From NCBI GenBank assembly GCA_043752345.1, contig JAYUYT010000129.1:1-21226 (forward strand): a stretch of 21,226 bases of DNA. The letters run 5' to 3'. The notes beneath the pieces were generated by a model. It saw only the letters and a program-made list of their open reading frames with translations. It did not search any database and had not been told where the DNA came from. The position numbers were made by a program, and so were the translations under genes. Source of the DNA: VFJL01 sp043752345. Its GTDB lineage: Bacteria > Pseudomonadota > Gammaproteobacteria > Burkholderiales > Nitrosomonadaceae. Positions 8,484-17,221 of this stretch are shown one piece after another (the stretch's first letter is position 1; every line of letters starts with the position of its first letter).

Positions 8484-9584
8484 TCAGTGAAACCACAAAT
8501 TAAGCGGGAACGCATTCAGCAACGATGACGGCAGTTGCATCACTGCACCCAGCAGCACGATCCACACCAGCGTGAGCGGAATGAATACCTTCCAGCCAAG
8601 ACGCATAATCTGGTCATAGCGGTAGCGCGGAAAGGTGGCGCGGAACCAGAGAAAAAAGAACAGCAGAAACGCTATCTTCAGCAGCAGCCAGATGAAACCG
8701 GGAATCAGGGTAAACGGTGCAATGTCGAATGGCGGCAGCCAGCCACCCAGGAATATGAGGCTGGCCAGCGTTGCCACCAGTATCATGTTGGCGTATTCCG
8801 CCAGGAAAAACACCGTAAAAGCCATGCCGGAATATTCCACATGAAATCCGGCAACGATTTCCGACTCGCCTTCGGCCACATCGAACGGGGCGCGATTGGT
8901 TTCCGCCACGCCGGAGATGAAATACACCAGAAACATAGGGAACAGCGGAATCAGATACCAGTTGATGAAGCTGCCGCCCTCCTGACCCTTGACGATGTCG
9001 CCCAGGTTGAGGCTGTGCGACAGCATCAGCACACACACCAGCGCAAAACCCATCGCCAGTTCGTACGAAACCACCTGCGCAGCAGAACGCATCGCGCCGA
9101 GGAATGCATACTTGGAGTTGGATGCCCAGCCCGCAATGATGACGCCGTAGACGCCCATGGAGGTCATGGCCAGAATATAGAGCAGGCCGGCGTTGATGTC
9201 CGCCAGCACCATTTCCGGGGAAAACGGCACGACTGCCCATGCCGCCAGTGCGGGTGCGATGGTCAGTATCGGCGCCATTATGAATAGAGTTTTATTGGCG
9301 CCGTTGGGGATGATGATTTCCTTCATCAGTGCCTTGACCGCGTCGGCGATCGGTTGTCCCCAGCCAGCCAGCCACGGAATGCCGAAGAATGTCACCCGGT
9401 TAGGCCCGACGCGAATCTGCATGAAGGCGATAATCTTGCGCTCTGCCAGCGTGAGATAAGCCACACCCAGCAGCAATGGCAGCACAATGGCGACGATCAG
9501 CAGCAGATTTTTCGTCAGGCTGAACAGAGCAAGCCCCCACTCGGTGCCAAAGAACTGTCCAAATAATTGTTGTGCGTATTCCAT
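8484..9584 (-). CDS. nuoH: NADH-quinone oxidoreductase subunit H (ND1-like, quinone chamber)
   Basis: NuoH forms the membrane side of the quinone chamber and links quinone reduction to the proton channels. The protein has 366 residues and about eight transmembrane helices. The conserved acidic loop is intact, with ETNRAPFDVAEGESEIVAGF at about 220-240, as are the N-terminal AERKIIAFMQIRVGPNRVT and the late FRATFPRYRYDQ. The ATG at 9584 is chosen because AGGA lies 7 bases upstream; a TTG immediately before it would add one residue. It lies 22 bases after nuoG, and its stop is 14 bases before the nuoI ATG. Confidence 0.97.
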   Translation of the reverse strand: MEYAQQLFGQFFGTEWGLALFSLTKNLLLIVAIVLPLLLGVAYLTLAERKIIAFMQIRVGPNRVTFFGIPWLAGWGQPIADAVKALMKEIIIPNGANKTLFIMAPILTIAPALAAWAVVPFSPEMVLADINAGLLYILAMTSMGVYGVIIAGWASNSKYAFLGAMRSAAQVVSYELAMGFALVCVLMLSHSLNLGDIVKGQEGGSFINWYLIPLFPMFLVYFISGVAETNRAPFDVAEGESEIVAGFHVEYSGMAFTVFFLAEYANMILVATLASLIFLGGWLPPFDIAPFTLIPGFIWLLLKIAFLLFFFLWFRATFPRYRYDQIMRLGWKVFIPLTLVWIVLLGAVMQLPSSLLNAFPLNLWFH

Positions 9585-9606
9585 CAATAAATCCTGGATC
9601 CCACTG

Positions 9607-11973
9607 TCACAATTTTTCTACCGTGATGTCACCGAACATCGCGCCCAGCGCCATGGTCAGCGGATGAGCGGACGCCACGCGTACGCAATTGGCAGGCAGC
9701 TTGTCGTCACATGCCGCCAGCAGCAGCACTTCGCCGTCACCTTGTTTTATTTTGACTGTGTCACCCACCTGCACACCGAGCCTGTCCAGCAATACGCCCG
9801 GCATCGATGCCGCCGGTGCCGCCGCATCATGCGTGCGCTGCAGTGATTCCGCGCGGCGTACGATGGGATCGGCCTGGTATATCGGAACTTCACCAATACG
9901 TTGAAGTCCCGCGCCCGTCTGCCCGATCTCACCAATGGCAAAGTTGTCCAGCCTGTTATTCAGCCGCGCACTGACATCGCCATCGACGGGGAAAATCTCC
10001 GCCCGCACTTGCTCCGGTGTCTCATAATCGAAACCGTCAAGTTGCAGCAGGTTGCCCAGCACCCGCAACACCTTCCACGCCGGGCGTGCCTCGCCCAGGG
10101 GCGCCACCACCCCGTTGAAACTCTGCACCCGGCCTTCGGTATTGATAAAAGTGCCGGAAGTTTCGGTGAACGGTGCAATCGGCAGCAGCACGTCGGCGTA
10201 TTCGACACTGGCGGCATGCTTCTTGTAGGCGCTCAGCATCACTACCAGTTCTGCTGCGGCCAATGTTTTCAGCGCCTGCTGCGGATTGTGGCTGTCGAAT
10301 TCCGCTTCCAGGTTCATCAGCACGTAAGCCTGGCATGGTGCAGCCGCAGTGCTCATCCCCAGCATTTGCGCAGCATTGCTGCCACCCGTACCCGGCACTG
10401 CCCCGACAAGATATGCGCCTACGCTATTGGCGGCTTCTCCCAGCACACCGAAACTTGCTTCTGTAATTTGCGCGATGTGCTGCGCCAGCATATGGATATC
10501 TGCATATTGCGGATGATGCTGTGCCAGGTTGCCAAGAAAGACCGCCGCGGGTTTGTTATCAATGAGGCTGGCGGCGATGGCGCGCGCACTATCCGTCACA
10601 CTGACGGCGTTTACTGCATTTCTCACTGCGGCCGGAATCTCCACTGCTTTTAATTCGGCGGCAGCCTGCAGCACTTGCGCCAGCATCGCAGCCATCGCGG
10701 CGGGAGCCACGATAGCTCGATTGGCTATCGTTGTAAGCAGATCGTCATCGACCGGGTTGATCAGGTTCAATTGCGCGCCCTGCTTCACCGCCTGGCGCAA
10801 ACGCTGCGCGATGAGAGGGTGATCCTTGCGCAGAGTGCTGCCGATGACCAGCGCCGATTTCAATTGCGTAATTCCGGCGACTTTCATCCCCAGCCAGGGT
10901 GCGCCTTGTAATTGACTGTCGGCACGAAAATCAGACTGGCGCAGGCGATGGTCCACATTCCCGCTGCCCATGGTCCGTACCAGTTTCTGCAGCAGATAAA
11001 GTTCTTCCACGGTGCTGTGAGGCGAAGCCAGCGCGCCTATGCTCTGTGTGCCGTGTTTTTCCTTTGCCGCTTTCAATCCCGTGGCGACGAATTCCAGTGC
11101 GGTCTGCCAGTCGCATGCCTGCCACTGCCCATCTCGCTTTATCATCGGTGTGGTCAGACGCTCTTCCGAATTGAGCCCCTCGTAGGAGAAACGCTCCTTG
11201 TCCGACAGCCAGCATTCGTTGATTTCTTCATTCTCGCGCGGCAGTACGCGCATTACCCGATTCTGCTTTATTTGCACCACCAGATTGGAACCGAGGCCGC
11301 AATGCGGACTCACCGATCTCCGGCGCGACAATTCCCAGGTGCGGGCGGAATAGCGGAATGGTTTGCTGACCAGCGCACCCACCGGGCACAGGTCTATCAT
11401 GTTGCCGGACAGTTCCGAATCCACCGTGTTGCCGACGAATGTCAGAATCTCGGCATGCTCGCCGCGACCGGCCACGCCCAGTTCCATGATGCCGCCGATT
11501 TCCTGGCCGAAACGCACGCAACGGGTGCAGAGAATGCAGCGAGTCATGTCGGTGGAGATCAGCGGCCCCAGATTCTTGTTCACCACCACCCGCTTGGCTT
11601 CCTGGTAGCGTGAAGCGCTTGCGCCGTAACCCACTGCTAGATCCTGCAGCTGGCATTCGCCGCCCTGGTCACAAATGGGACAGTCCAGCGGATGATTGAT
11701 GAGCAGGAACTCCATCTGGCCTTTTTGTGACGCTACCGCCATGGCGGAATGGGTGGATATTTTCATGCCTTCCACGGCGGGCGTAGAACAGGCAGGCAAG
11801 GGCTTAGGCGCTTTCTCTACCTGCACCAGGCACATGCGGCAATTGGCCGCAATCGATAGTTTCTTGTGGTAGCAGAAATACGGGATGTAGATACCCAACT
11901 GCCTGGCACCATCCATGACGGTGCCGCCTTTGGCTACGGATACCTGTTTACCGTCGATCTCAATAGTAGTCAT
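9607..11973 (-). CDS. nuoG: NADH-quinone oxidoreductase subunit G (Fe-S, molybdopterin-oxidoreductase fold)
   Basis: NuoG is the largest peripheral-arm subunit and carries electrons from NuoE/F to NuoI. The N-terminal domain contains a [2Fe-2S] site (N1b: C34, C45, C48, C62). It also has N5 with its typical histidine ligand (H94, C98, C101, C107) and N4 (C146, C149, C152, C196). From about residue 215 the protein has the molybdopterin-oxidoreductase fold, which binds no molybdenum in complex I. The optional N7 cluster of Escherichia coli and Thermus appears to be lost: the ligand positions read S222, C225, S229 and C254, so two cysteines are serine. The length of 788 residues is usual for betaproteobacteria. 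No strong ribosome site is seen, only AAGAG about 12 bases upstream. Confidence 0.97.
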   Translation of the reverse strand: MTTIEIDGKQVSVAKGGTVMDGARQLGIYIPYFCYHKKLSIAANCRMCLVQVEKAPKPLPACSTPAVEGMKISTHSAMAVASQKGQMEFLLINHPLDCPICDQGGECQLQDLAVGYGASASRYQEAKRVVVNKNLGPLISTDMTRCILCTRCVRFGQEIGGIMELGVAGRGEHAEILTFVGNTVDSELSGNMIDLCPVGALVSKPFRYSARTWELSRRRSVSPHCGLGSNLVVQIKQNRVMRVLPRENEEINECWLSDKERFSYEGLNSEERLTTPMIKRDGQWQACDWQTALEFVATGLKAAKEKHGTQSIGALASPHSTVEELYLLQKLVRTMGSGNVDHRLRQSDFRADSQLQGAPWLGMKVAGITQLKSALVIGSTLRKDHPLIAQRLRQAVKQGAQLNLINPVDDDLLTTIANRAIVAPAAMAAMLAQVLQAAAELKAVEIPAAVRNAVNAVSVTDSARAIAASLIDNKPAAVFLGNLAQHHPQYADIHMLAQHIAQITEASFGVLGEAANSVGAYLVGAVPGTGGSNAAQMLGMSTAAAPCQAYVLMNLEAEFDSHNPQQALKTLAAAELVVMLSAYKKHAASVEYADVLLPIAPFTETSGTFINTEGRVQSFNGVVAPLGEARPAWKVLRVLGNLLQLDGFDYETPEQVRAEIFPVDGDVSARLNNRLDNFAIGEIGQTGAGLQRIGEVPIYQADPIVRRAESLQRTHDAAAPAASMPGVLLDRLGVQVGDTVKIKQGDGEVLLLAACDDKLPANCVRVASAHPLTMALGAMFGDITVEKL

Positions 11974-12056
11974 TGAATACGAACTCTTGGATTAATCACG
12001 CGCGAATACAAATAAAATGGGGAAATTCAAGTCTGTCTTGTCCATGAGTAGCCAGG

Positions 12057-13334
12057 TTACACCATGCATTTCTTGTGCTCTATGTGGTAGGCAAACTCGT
12101 CACGGAAATGCTGAATCATGGCGCGCACCGGCATCGCTGCCGCATCACCCAGTGCGCAGATGGTACGTCCTTGAATATTGTCAGCCACGTTAACCAGCAA
12201 ATCCAGGTCTTCCATCCGGCCCTTGCCGGTTTCAATCCGGTGCACCATGCGATAGAGCCAGCCGGTGCCCTCACGGCATGGCGTGCACTGGCCACAGGAT
12301 TCCTCGTAATAGAAATACGACAATCGCTCCAGCGCTCTCACCATGCAGGTGGTGTCGTCCATGATGATGACTGCGCCGGAACCCAGAAAGGAGCCGGCCT
12401 TGATGAGGGAGTCATAATCCATGTCGGCCTGCAGCATGATGTCGCCGGGCAGTACCGGCATGGATGAGCCGCCGGGAATGCATGCTTTCAGTTTCCTGCC
12501 GCCGCGCATGCCGCCAGCCATTTCCAGCAGTTTCACAAAGGGTGTGCCCAATGGTATTTCGTAGTTGCCCGGTTTGTTGACATGGCCGGATACCGAGAAA
12601 ATCTTGGTGCCGCCGTTGTTGGGTTTGCCGAGCTGCAGATACTTCTCGCCACCATTGCGAATGATCCAGGGAACCGAAGCAAACGTCTCGGTATTGTTGA
12701 TAGTGGTGGGTTTGCCGTAGAGGCCGAAACTTGCAGGAAATGGCGGCTTGAAGCGCGGCTGGCCTTTCTTGCCTTCGATCGATTCCAGCAAGGCTGTTTC
12801 CTCGCCGCAGATATATGCACCGTAGCCGTGATGGTTGTACAACTGGAAACTGAAATCAGAGCCTAGTATGTTGTTGCCCAGAAAACCTGCGGCGCGCGCC
12901 TCGTTCACTGCTTCTTCCATGCGTTCGTAGGCGTCCCAGATCTCGCCATGAACGTAGTTGTAGCCGGTCTTGATACTCATCGCATACGCACCAATGAGCA
13001 TACCCTCGATCAGAAGATGCGGGTTGTAAAGCATGATGTCACGATCTTTGAAAGTGCCCGGTTCGCCTTCGTCTGAATTGCATACCAGATATTTATCGCC
13101 TTCATACTGCCGGGGCATGAAACTCCATTTCAATCCGGTCGGGAAAGCCGCGCCGCCGCGCCCGCGCAGTGCAGATTTTTTCACTTCCTCGATGACTTTT
13201 TCCGGCGGAATTTTTTCGCTCAGAATTTTTTTGAGCGCAGCATAGCCATCGCGCTGCACGTAATTCTTGAGGCGCCAATCGTCGGGATCAGATGGATTCA
13301 ATCCGGCCAGAAGTGTCTGGGTGAACTGTGTCAC
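12057..13334 (-). CDS. nuoF: NADH-quinone oxidoreductase subunit F (NADH- and FMN-binding)
   Basis: NuoF oxidises NADH and holds FMN and the [4Fe-4S] cluster N3. The glycine-rich nucleotide site GRGGAAFPTG is at 58-67, the FMN/NADH loop NSDEGEPGTFKDR at 86-98, and YICGEETALLESIEG at about 174-188. The N3 ligands are C347, C350, C353 and C393. The protein has 425 residues, the usual length. The start is GTG (13334-13332), which overlaps the nuoE stop as GTGA. GGAGG lies about 10 bases upstream, inside nuoE, so the two partner subunits are likely translationally coupled. The 83-base gap after the gene is the largest in the operon and shows no structure. Confidence 0.97.
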   Translation of the reverse strand: MTQFTQTLLAGLNPSDPDDWRLKNYVQRDGYAALKKILSEKIPPEKVIEEVKKSALRGRGGAAFPTGLKWSFMPRQYEGDKYLVCNSDEGEPGTFKDRDIMLYNPHLLIEGMLIGAYAMSIKTGYNYVHGEIWDAYERMEEAVNEARAAGFLGNNILGSDFSFQLYNHHGYGAYICGEETALLESIEGKKGQPRFKPPFPASFGLYGKPTTINNTETFASVPWIIRNGGEKYLQLGKPNNGGTKIFSVSGHVNKPGNYEIPLGTPFVKLLEMAGGMRGGRKLKACIPGGSSMPVLPGDIMLQADMDYDSLIKAGSFLGSGAVIIMDDTTCMVRALERLSYFYYEESCGQCTPCREGTGWLYRMVHRIETGKGRMEDLDLLVNVADNIQGRTICALGDAAAMPVRAMIQHFRDEFAYHIEHKKCMV

Positions 13335-13807
13335 TTGCCTAACTCCTCCAGCAGTTGATCAATCTTGTCATCGGACATGAAACTGCACATGCGCTTGTTG
13401 TTCACCAGCAGCACGGGCGCATCCCCGCAAGCGCCCATGCATTCACCTTCCTTCAAGGTGAATTTTCCATCGACAGTGGTCTGGTTGAAACCGATACCTA
13501 GTTTCTGCTTGAAGCGGGCAGCGGCTTCATTTCCACCTGATAGTGCGCAGGACAAATTGGTGCAAACGGTAATTTTGTATTTGCCTACCGGTTGCAGGTT
13601 ATACATGTTGTAGAACGCCGCTACCTCATATACCGCAATCGTCGGCATACCCAGATAATGGGCAATGAAGTCTATGGTTTCATTGGCCAGCCAGCCTTTC
13701 TCATCCTGGGCAATGGCGAGCGCCGACATCACCGCCGATTGTTTCTGATCGGCGGGATATTTTGCGACCTCGTGGTCGATTTTTTTAATGGACTCGGCGC
13801 TTAGCAT
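13331..13807 (-). CDS. nuoE: NADH-quinone oxidoreductase subunit E ([2Fe-2S] thioredoxin-like)
   Basis: NuoE is the 24-kDa-type subunit that binds NuoF and holds the off-pathway [2Fe-2S] cluster N1a. An N-terminal helical bundle covers roughly residues 1-75 and includes VYEVAAFYNMYNLQPVG. A thioredoxin-like domain follows, with cluster ligands C82, C87, C123 and C127 (CTNLSC and ECMGAC). The length of 158 residues matches the family. The ATG lies 31 bases after the nuoD stop, and the TGA stop overlaps the GTG of nuoF by four bases. Confidence 0.97.
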   Translation of the reverse strand: MLSAESIKKIDHEVAKYPADQKQSAVMSALAIAQDEKGWLANETIDFIAHYLGMPTIAVYEVAAFYNMYNLQPVGKYKITVCTNLSCALSGGNEAAARFKQKLGIGFNQTTVDGKFTLKEGECMGACGDAPVLLVNNKRMCSFMSDDKIDQLLEELGK

Positions 13808-13838
13808 CTTGGACTGGCAGTTTAAATTCGTAGTGGCA

Positions 13839-15092
13839 CTATCTGTCTATTTCACCAAATACAATATCCTGCGTACCGATGATGGTTACCACATCGGCGA
13901 TCATGTGGCCTCGTGCCATCTCATCCATTGCCGCCAGGTGGGCAAAGCCAGGCGCCCGGATTTTCAGGCGATAGGGTTTGTTGGCTCCATCCGATATCAG
14001 GTAAATGCCGAACTCACCCTTGGGGTGCTCAACTGCTGCATAAACTTCCCCCGCTGGCACATGGATGCCTTCGGTAAAAAGCTTGAAATGATGGATCAGT
14101 TCTTCCATGTTCTGTTTCATTCCGAGACGCGCAGGCGGTGCGACCTTGTGATTGCTGGTTATCACCGGGCCGGGATTTTTGCGCAGCCATTCGACACATT
14201 GCTTGATGATGCGGTTGGACTGACGAAACTCTTCCATCCGCACCAGATAACGGTCATAACAGTCACCGTTGACTCCCACTGGTATGTCGAAATCAACCCG
14301 GTCATAAACTTCATATGGCTGTTTCTTGCGCAGGTCCCATTCCACACCGGAACCGCGCAGCATCGGGCCGGTAAAGCCCAGCGCCTTGGCACGTTCAGGT
14401 GACACCACGCCGATCCCTACCAGACGCTGTTTCCAGATACGGTTATCGGTAAGCAGAGTTTCATACTCATCCACATAAGTGGGAAAGCGGTTGGTGAAAT
14501 CCTCAATAAAATCCAATAATGAACCCTGGCGGTTTTCGTTGAGTACCTTGGTAGCCTTCTCGTTGTGGATACGCGAAGTCTGATATTGCGGCATTGAATC
14601 CGGCAAATCCCGATAGACTCCCCCGGGACGATAATAAGCAGCGTGCAATCTGGCGCCGGATACCGCCTCATAGCAGTCCATCAGGTCTTCACGTTCACGA
14701 AAAGCGTAGAGAAACATGGTCATTGCGCCAACGTCCAGCGCATGTGCACCTATCCACAGCAGGTGGTTGAGGATGCGCGTGATCTCGTCAAACATCACCC
14801 GGATATACTGCGCCCGCAACGGCACTTCAAGCTGCAGCAGCTTCTCGATGGCCATCACATAGGCATGCTCGTTGACCATCATCGAAACATAATCCAGCCG
14901 GTCCATATAGGGAACCGACTGGATATAGGTCTTGTTCTCGGCCAGTTTCTCGGTGGCACGATGCAGCAATCCGATATGCGGGTCGGCCCGTTGAATCACC
15001 TCACCGTCCAGCTCCAGCACCAGGCGCAGCACGCCATGCGCTGCCGGGTGCTGCGGGCCGAAATTCATGGTGTAGTTGCGGATCTCAGCCAT
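13839..15092 (-). CDS. nuoD: NADH-quinone oxidoreductase subunit D (49-kDa type, quinone site)
   Basis: NuoD lies at the quinone-reduction site with NuoB and descends from the large subunit of NiFe hydrogenases without keeping the metal. The protein has 417 residues. It begins with the signature MNFGPQHPAAHGVLRL (histidines 15 and 19), whose loop reaches into the quinone pocket. Other conserved blocks are YIQSVPYMDRLDYVSMM, the RGSGVEWDLRK region and the C-terminal DIVFGEIDR. It is not fused to NuoC, unlike in Escherichia coli. The ATG start gives the conserved MAEIRNYT beginning, 27 bases after nuoC. Confidence 0.97.
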   Translation of the reverse strand: MAEIRNYTMNFGPQHPAAHGVLRLVLELDGEVIQRADPHIGLLHRATEKLAENKTYIQSVPYMDRLDYVSMMVNEHAYVMAIEKLLQLEVPLRAQYIRVMFDEITRILNHLLWIGAHALDVGAMTMFLYAFREREDLMDCYEAVSGARLHAAYYRPGGVYRDLPDSMPQYQTSRIHNEKATKVLNENRQGSLLDFIEDFTNRFPTYVDEYETLLTDNRIWKQRLVGIGVVSPERAKALGFTGPMLRGSGVEWDLRKKQPYEVYDRVDFDIPVGVNGDCYDRYLVRMEEFRQSNRIIKQCVEWLRKNPGPVITSNHKVAPPARLGMKQNMEELIHHFKLFTEGIHVPAGEVYAAVEHPKGEFGIYLISDGANKPYRLKIRAPGFAHLAAMDEMARGHMIADVVTIIGTQDIVFGEIDR

Positions 15093-15119
15093 GCTTGGTA
15101 AACCTCTGCGGCAGCAAGC

Positions 15120-15737
15120 TCATTCGCTGTCCCCGTAATATTCTTCGCGGATCACACGCGGGGTAATTTCACGCGGCTCTATACTGACCGGTTGGTAAAT
15201 TACCCGTTGCTGGTCGGGGTCGTAGCGCATTTCCACGTTACCGGTCAATGGAAAGTCCTTGCGGAAGGGGTTGCCGATAAAACCATAATCGGTGAGGATA
15301 CGACGTAGATCCGGGTGGCCAGTAAAAACAATACCGAACAGATCAAATGCCTCGCGTTCAAACCAATTGGCGACTGGCCATATGTCGACCACTGAATTCA
15401 GCACTGGAAATTCGTCTTCATCGGCGAAGACCTTGACGCGTAATCTGCAGTTATGACTGATGGAAAGTAAATGATAGACCGCAGCAAAGCGCTTGCCTTG
15501 CCAGTTGGCCTCGGCGATTGACTCAGCACCATAGGCCAAATAATCCACCCCACACACGTCGATGAGAGTGTCAAAATCCAGTTCGGAATGATCCCGCAGG
15601 GTTTCCATCGTCGATAACGAGTCAGCAGGACGCAGTACGATGGTCAACTCACCCAGTTGCTCGCTGACGCTGACAAGTTTGTTGGCCAGCTCGTTCTGCA
15701 GGCAAAGGGAGAGCGTTTCCAGACGGGGGGAAGACAT
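15120..15737 (-). CDS. nuoC: NADH-quinone oxidoreductase subunit C (30-kDa type)
   Basis: NuoC is the 30-kDa-type subunit that packs against NuoD in the connecting arm and binds no cofactor. The family signature is clear: FEREAFDLFGIVFTGHPDLR at about 126-145, then RRILTDYGFIGNPFRKDFPL. The start is set at the ATG at 15737, giving 205 residues, the normal size. The frame stays open for 45 more codons upstream, but these overlap nuoB and have no NuoC-like content. The ATG lies 7 bases after the nuoB stop, which suggests coupled translation. No strong ribosome site is visible. Confidence 0.96.
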   Translation of the reverse strand: MSSPRLETLSLCLQNELANKLVSVSEQLGELTIVLRPADSLSTMETLRDHSELDFDTLIDVCGVDYLAYGAESIAEANWQGKRFAAVYHLLSISHNCRLRVKVFADEDEFPVLNSVVDIWPVANWFEREAFDLFGIVFTGHPDLRRILTDYGFIGNPFRKDFPLTGNVEMRYDPDQQRVIYQPVSIEPREITPRVIREEYYGDSE

Positions 15738-15744
15738 ATATGAT

Positions 15745-16221
15745 TCAGCGGGCGATGGTGTTGGTACGTTGAATCTTGTTCTGCAGCTGAATAAGACCGT
15801 AAAGCAGCGCTTCCGCTGTTGGTGGACAGCCTGGCACATAGATATCCACCGGTACGATGCGGTCACAACCACGCACTACCGAGTAGGAATAGTGATAATA
15901 GCCACCGCCATTGGCGCAGGAACCCATGGAAATCACCCAGCGGGGCTCGGCCATCTGGTCATAAACTTTACGTAGCGCGGGTGCCATCTTGTTGCACAGC
16001 GTGCCAGCCACAATCATCACGTCTGATTGACGCGGACTGGGGCGGAAGACAATGCCAAAACGGTCGAGATCATAGCGTGATGCGCCGGCCTGCATCATTT
16101 CCACTGCACAGCAGGCAAGACCGAAGGTCATCGGCCACATGGACCCGGTTCGCCCCCAGTTAATGACCGAATCCAGGCTGGTGGTGACAAATCCTTTTTC
16201 CAGTACACCTTCGATACTCAT
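15745..16221 (-). CDS. nuoB: NADH-quinone oxidoreductase subunit B (N2 cluster)
   Basis: NuoB carries [4Fe-4S] cluster N2, the last redox centre before quinone. The ligands are the unusual adjacent pair C37-C38 (GLACCAVEMM) with C102 (MGSCANGGG) and C132 (VPGCPPTAEAL). The start is set at ATG 16221, giving MSIEGVLEKGFVTT, the standard beginning in betaproteobacteria, and 158 residues. An upstream in-frame start at 16245 would overlap nuoA and add eight unconserved residues. The ATG lies only 4 bases after the nuoA stop. Confidence 0.97.
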   Translation of the reverse strand: MSIEGVLEKGFVTTSLDSVINWGRTGSMWPMTFGLACCAVEMMQAGASRYDLDRFGIVFRPSPRQSDVMIVAGTLCNKMAPALRKVYDQMAEPRWVISMGSCANGGGYYHYSYSVVRGCDRIVPVDIYVPGCPPTAEALLYGLIQLQNKIQRTNTIAR

Positions 16222-16225
16222 AGGA

Positions 16226-16582
16226 TCAGTCCCACTCCAGGGCACCCTTCATCCACTCGTAGATAAAACCAACGACGAGAATGCCGAGAAAAATCATCAT
16301 GGCGATAAAACCGAATGAACCGATTTCGTTCAGCACTACCGCCCAGGGAAACAGGAATGCAATTTCCAGATCAAATAGAATGAAGAGGATGGCAACTAGG
16401 TAATAACGCACGTCGAATTTCATGCGCGCATCCTCGAAAGCCTCGAAACCGCATTCATAGGGCGAGAGCTTCTCGCTGTCGGGACGATTGGGGGCCAGCA
16501 ACCAGCCACACGCCATGGCCCCGCCACCGACGGCAAGACCGACCAGGATAAACAGCAGAATGGGGAAATAATTTTCGAGCAT
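16226..16582 (-). CDS. nuoA: NADH-quinone oxidoreductase subunit A (ND3-like)
   Basis: NuoA is a three-helix membrane subunit whose long loop between helices 1 and 2 contacts the quinone cavity. The loop signature YECGFEAFEDARMKFDVRYY and the acidic helix ILFDLEIAFLFPWAV are intact. The ATG at 16582 gives 118 residues starting MLENYFPILLFILVG, as in relatives. A TTG at 16615 would add 11 polar residues and has no ribosome site. This is the first gene of the nuo operon. The roughly 100 bases between it and the tRNA gene show no convincing sigma70 promoter, so read-through from tpiA-secG-tRNA is possible. Confidence 0.96.
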   Translation of the reverse strand: MLENYFPILLFILVGLAVGGGAMACGWLLAPNRPDSEKLSPYECGFEAFEDARMKFDVRYYLVAILFILFDLEIAFLFPWAVVLNEIGSFGFIAMMIFLGILVVGFIYEWMKGALEWD

Positions 16583-16684
16583 CGTTGTAACTGAAAACCG
16601 AGAATTAACTGGCAATGATGTCGCAAATGCTCAATTGGTACTGCTTGCGCCTAACTGCTAGCTCCTGATCCTCTTCTATAGAAT

Positions 16685-16769
16685 TGGTGCCGACGGCGAG
16701 ACTCGAACTCGCACAGCTTTCGCCACCGCCCCCTCAAGACGGCGTGTCTACCAATTTCACCACGTCGGC
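16685..16769 (-). tRNA. tRNA-Leu (anticodon GAG)
   Basis: Read on the minus strand, the gene folds into a complete class II tRNA of 85 bases. The acceptor stem GCCGACG/CGTCGGC is perfect over 7 pairs, followed by A and an encoded CCA (16687-16685). The D-arm carries AAATTGGTAGACACG. The anticodon stem CCGTC/GGCGG contains one T-G pair and encloses loop TTGAGGG, giving anticodon GAG, which reads CUC and CUU leucine codons. A long variable arm and the T-arm GCGAG-TTCGAGT-CTCGC follow. The gene sits between secG and nuoA, a place where betaproteobacteria commonly carry a leucine tRNA. It may be cut out of a longer transcript. Confidence 0.97.
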
Positions 16770-16820
16770 GGCTTAATTTGAGTTCTGAGTTTAAAAACTA
16801 CCTTGAATTGGAACGTGGCC

Positions 16821-16858
16821 TCAATCAATTGTTCAATCAATTGATAAATTAATTTATT
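16821..16858. repeat. AT-rich tandem repeat and palindrome at the end of secG
   Basis: TCAATCAATTG occurs twice (16821-16831 and 16833-16843), one base apart. It is followed by the perfect 14-base palindrome ATAAATTAATTTAT (16845-16858), which covers the secG stop codon. The stretch is much richer in AT than its surroundings. It could be a promoter or UP-like region for the downstream tRNA, or a weak 3' structure for secG. No clear -35/-10 pair was found in it. Confidence 0.5.
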
Positions 16859-17204
16859 CTGGTATTTCTCTGGCTTTGGAGGCATCGTCAACTGCTGGTA
16901 TCGCCGGGGCAGATCCTGCCGGCTTGGATGATTGGGCCGGTATCGCCCCCTCCATCACACCTTTGGCCTCGGTCTTGTTCCCGGAGAAATACGTAAGCCC
17001 GAGACTGGTAACGAAAAACACCGCTGCCAGCATACCCGTAGCCCTGCTCAGGAAATTTGCCGAACCGCTGGCGCCAAACAAACTACCTGACGCGCCACTA
17101 CCGAAGGCGGCGCCCATATCAGCGCCCTTGCCGTGTTGCAGCAGAACCAGAACAATTACCGCAATGGCTGTCCCTACATGGGTTATCCAGATAAATAGTT
17201 CCAA
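16854..17204 (-). CDS. secG: Preprotein translocase subunit SecG
   Basis: SecG is the small accessory subunit of the SecYEG channel and assists SecA-driven protein export. The 116-residue protein has two transmembrane helices (about 3-22 and 55-74). Between them is the family's glycine-rich cytoplasmic loop, LLQHGKGADMGAAFGSGASG followed by SLFGASGSANFLSRATG. The last 40 residues are rich in A, P and S and poorly conserved, as is usual in betaproteobacterial SecG. The gene starts 17 bases after the tpiA stop, so the two are very likely cotranscribed, a conserved pairing. Confidence 0.96.
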   Translation of the reverse strand: MELFIWITHVGTAIAVIVLVLLQHGKGADMGAAFGSGASGSLFGASGSANFLSRATGMLAAVFFVTSLGLTYFSGNKTEAKGVMEGAIPAQSSKPAGSAPAIPAVDDASKAREIPE

Positions 17205-17221
17205 TGTTTACTCCAAAAGAA

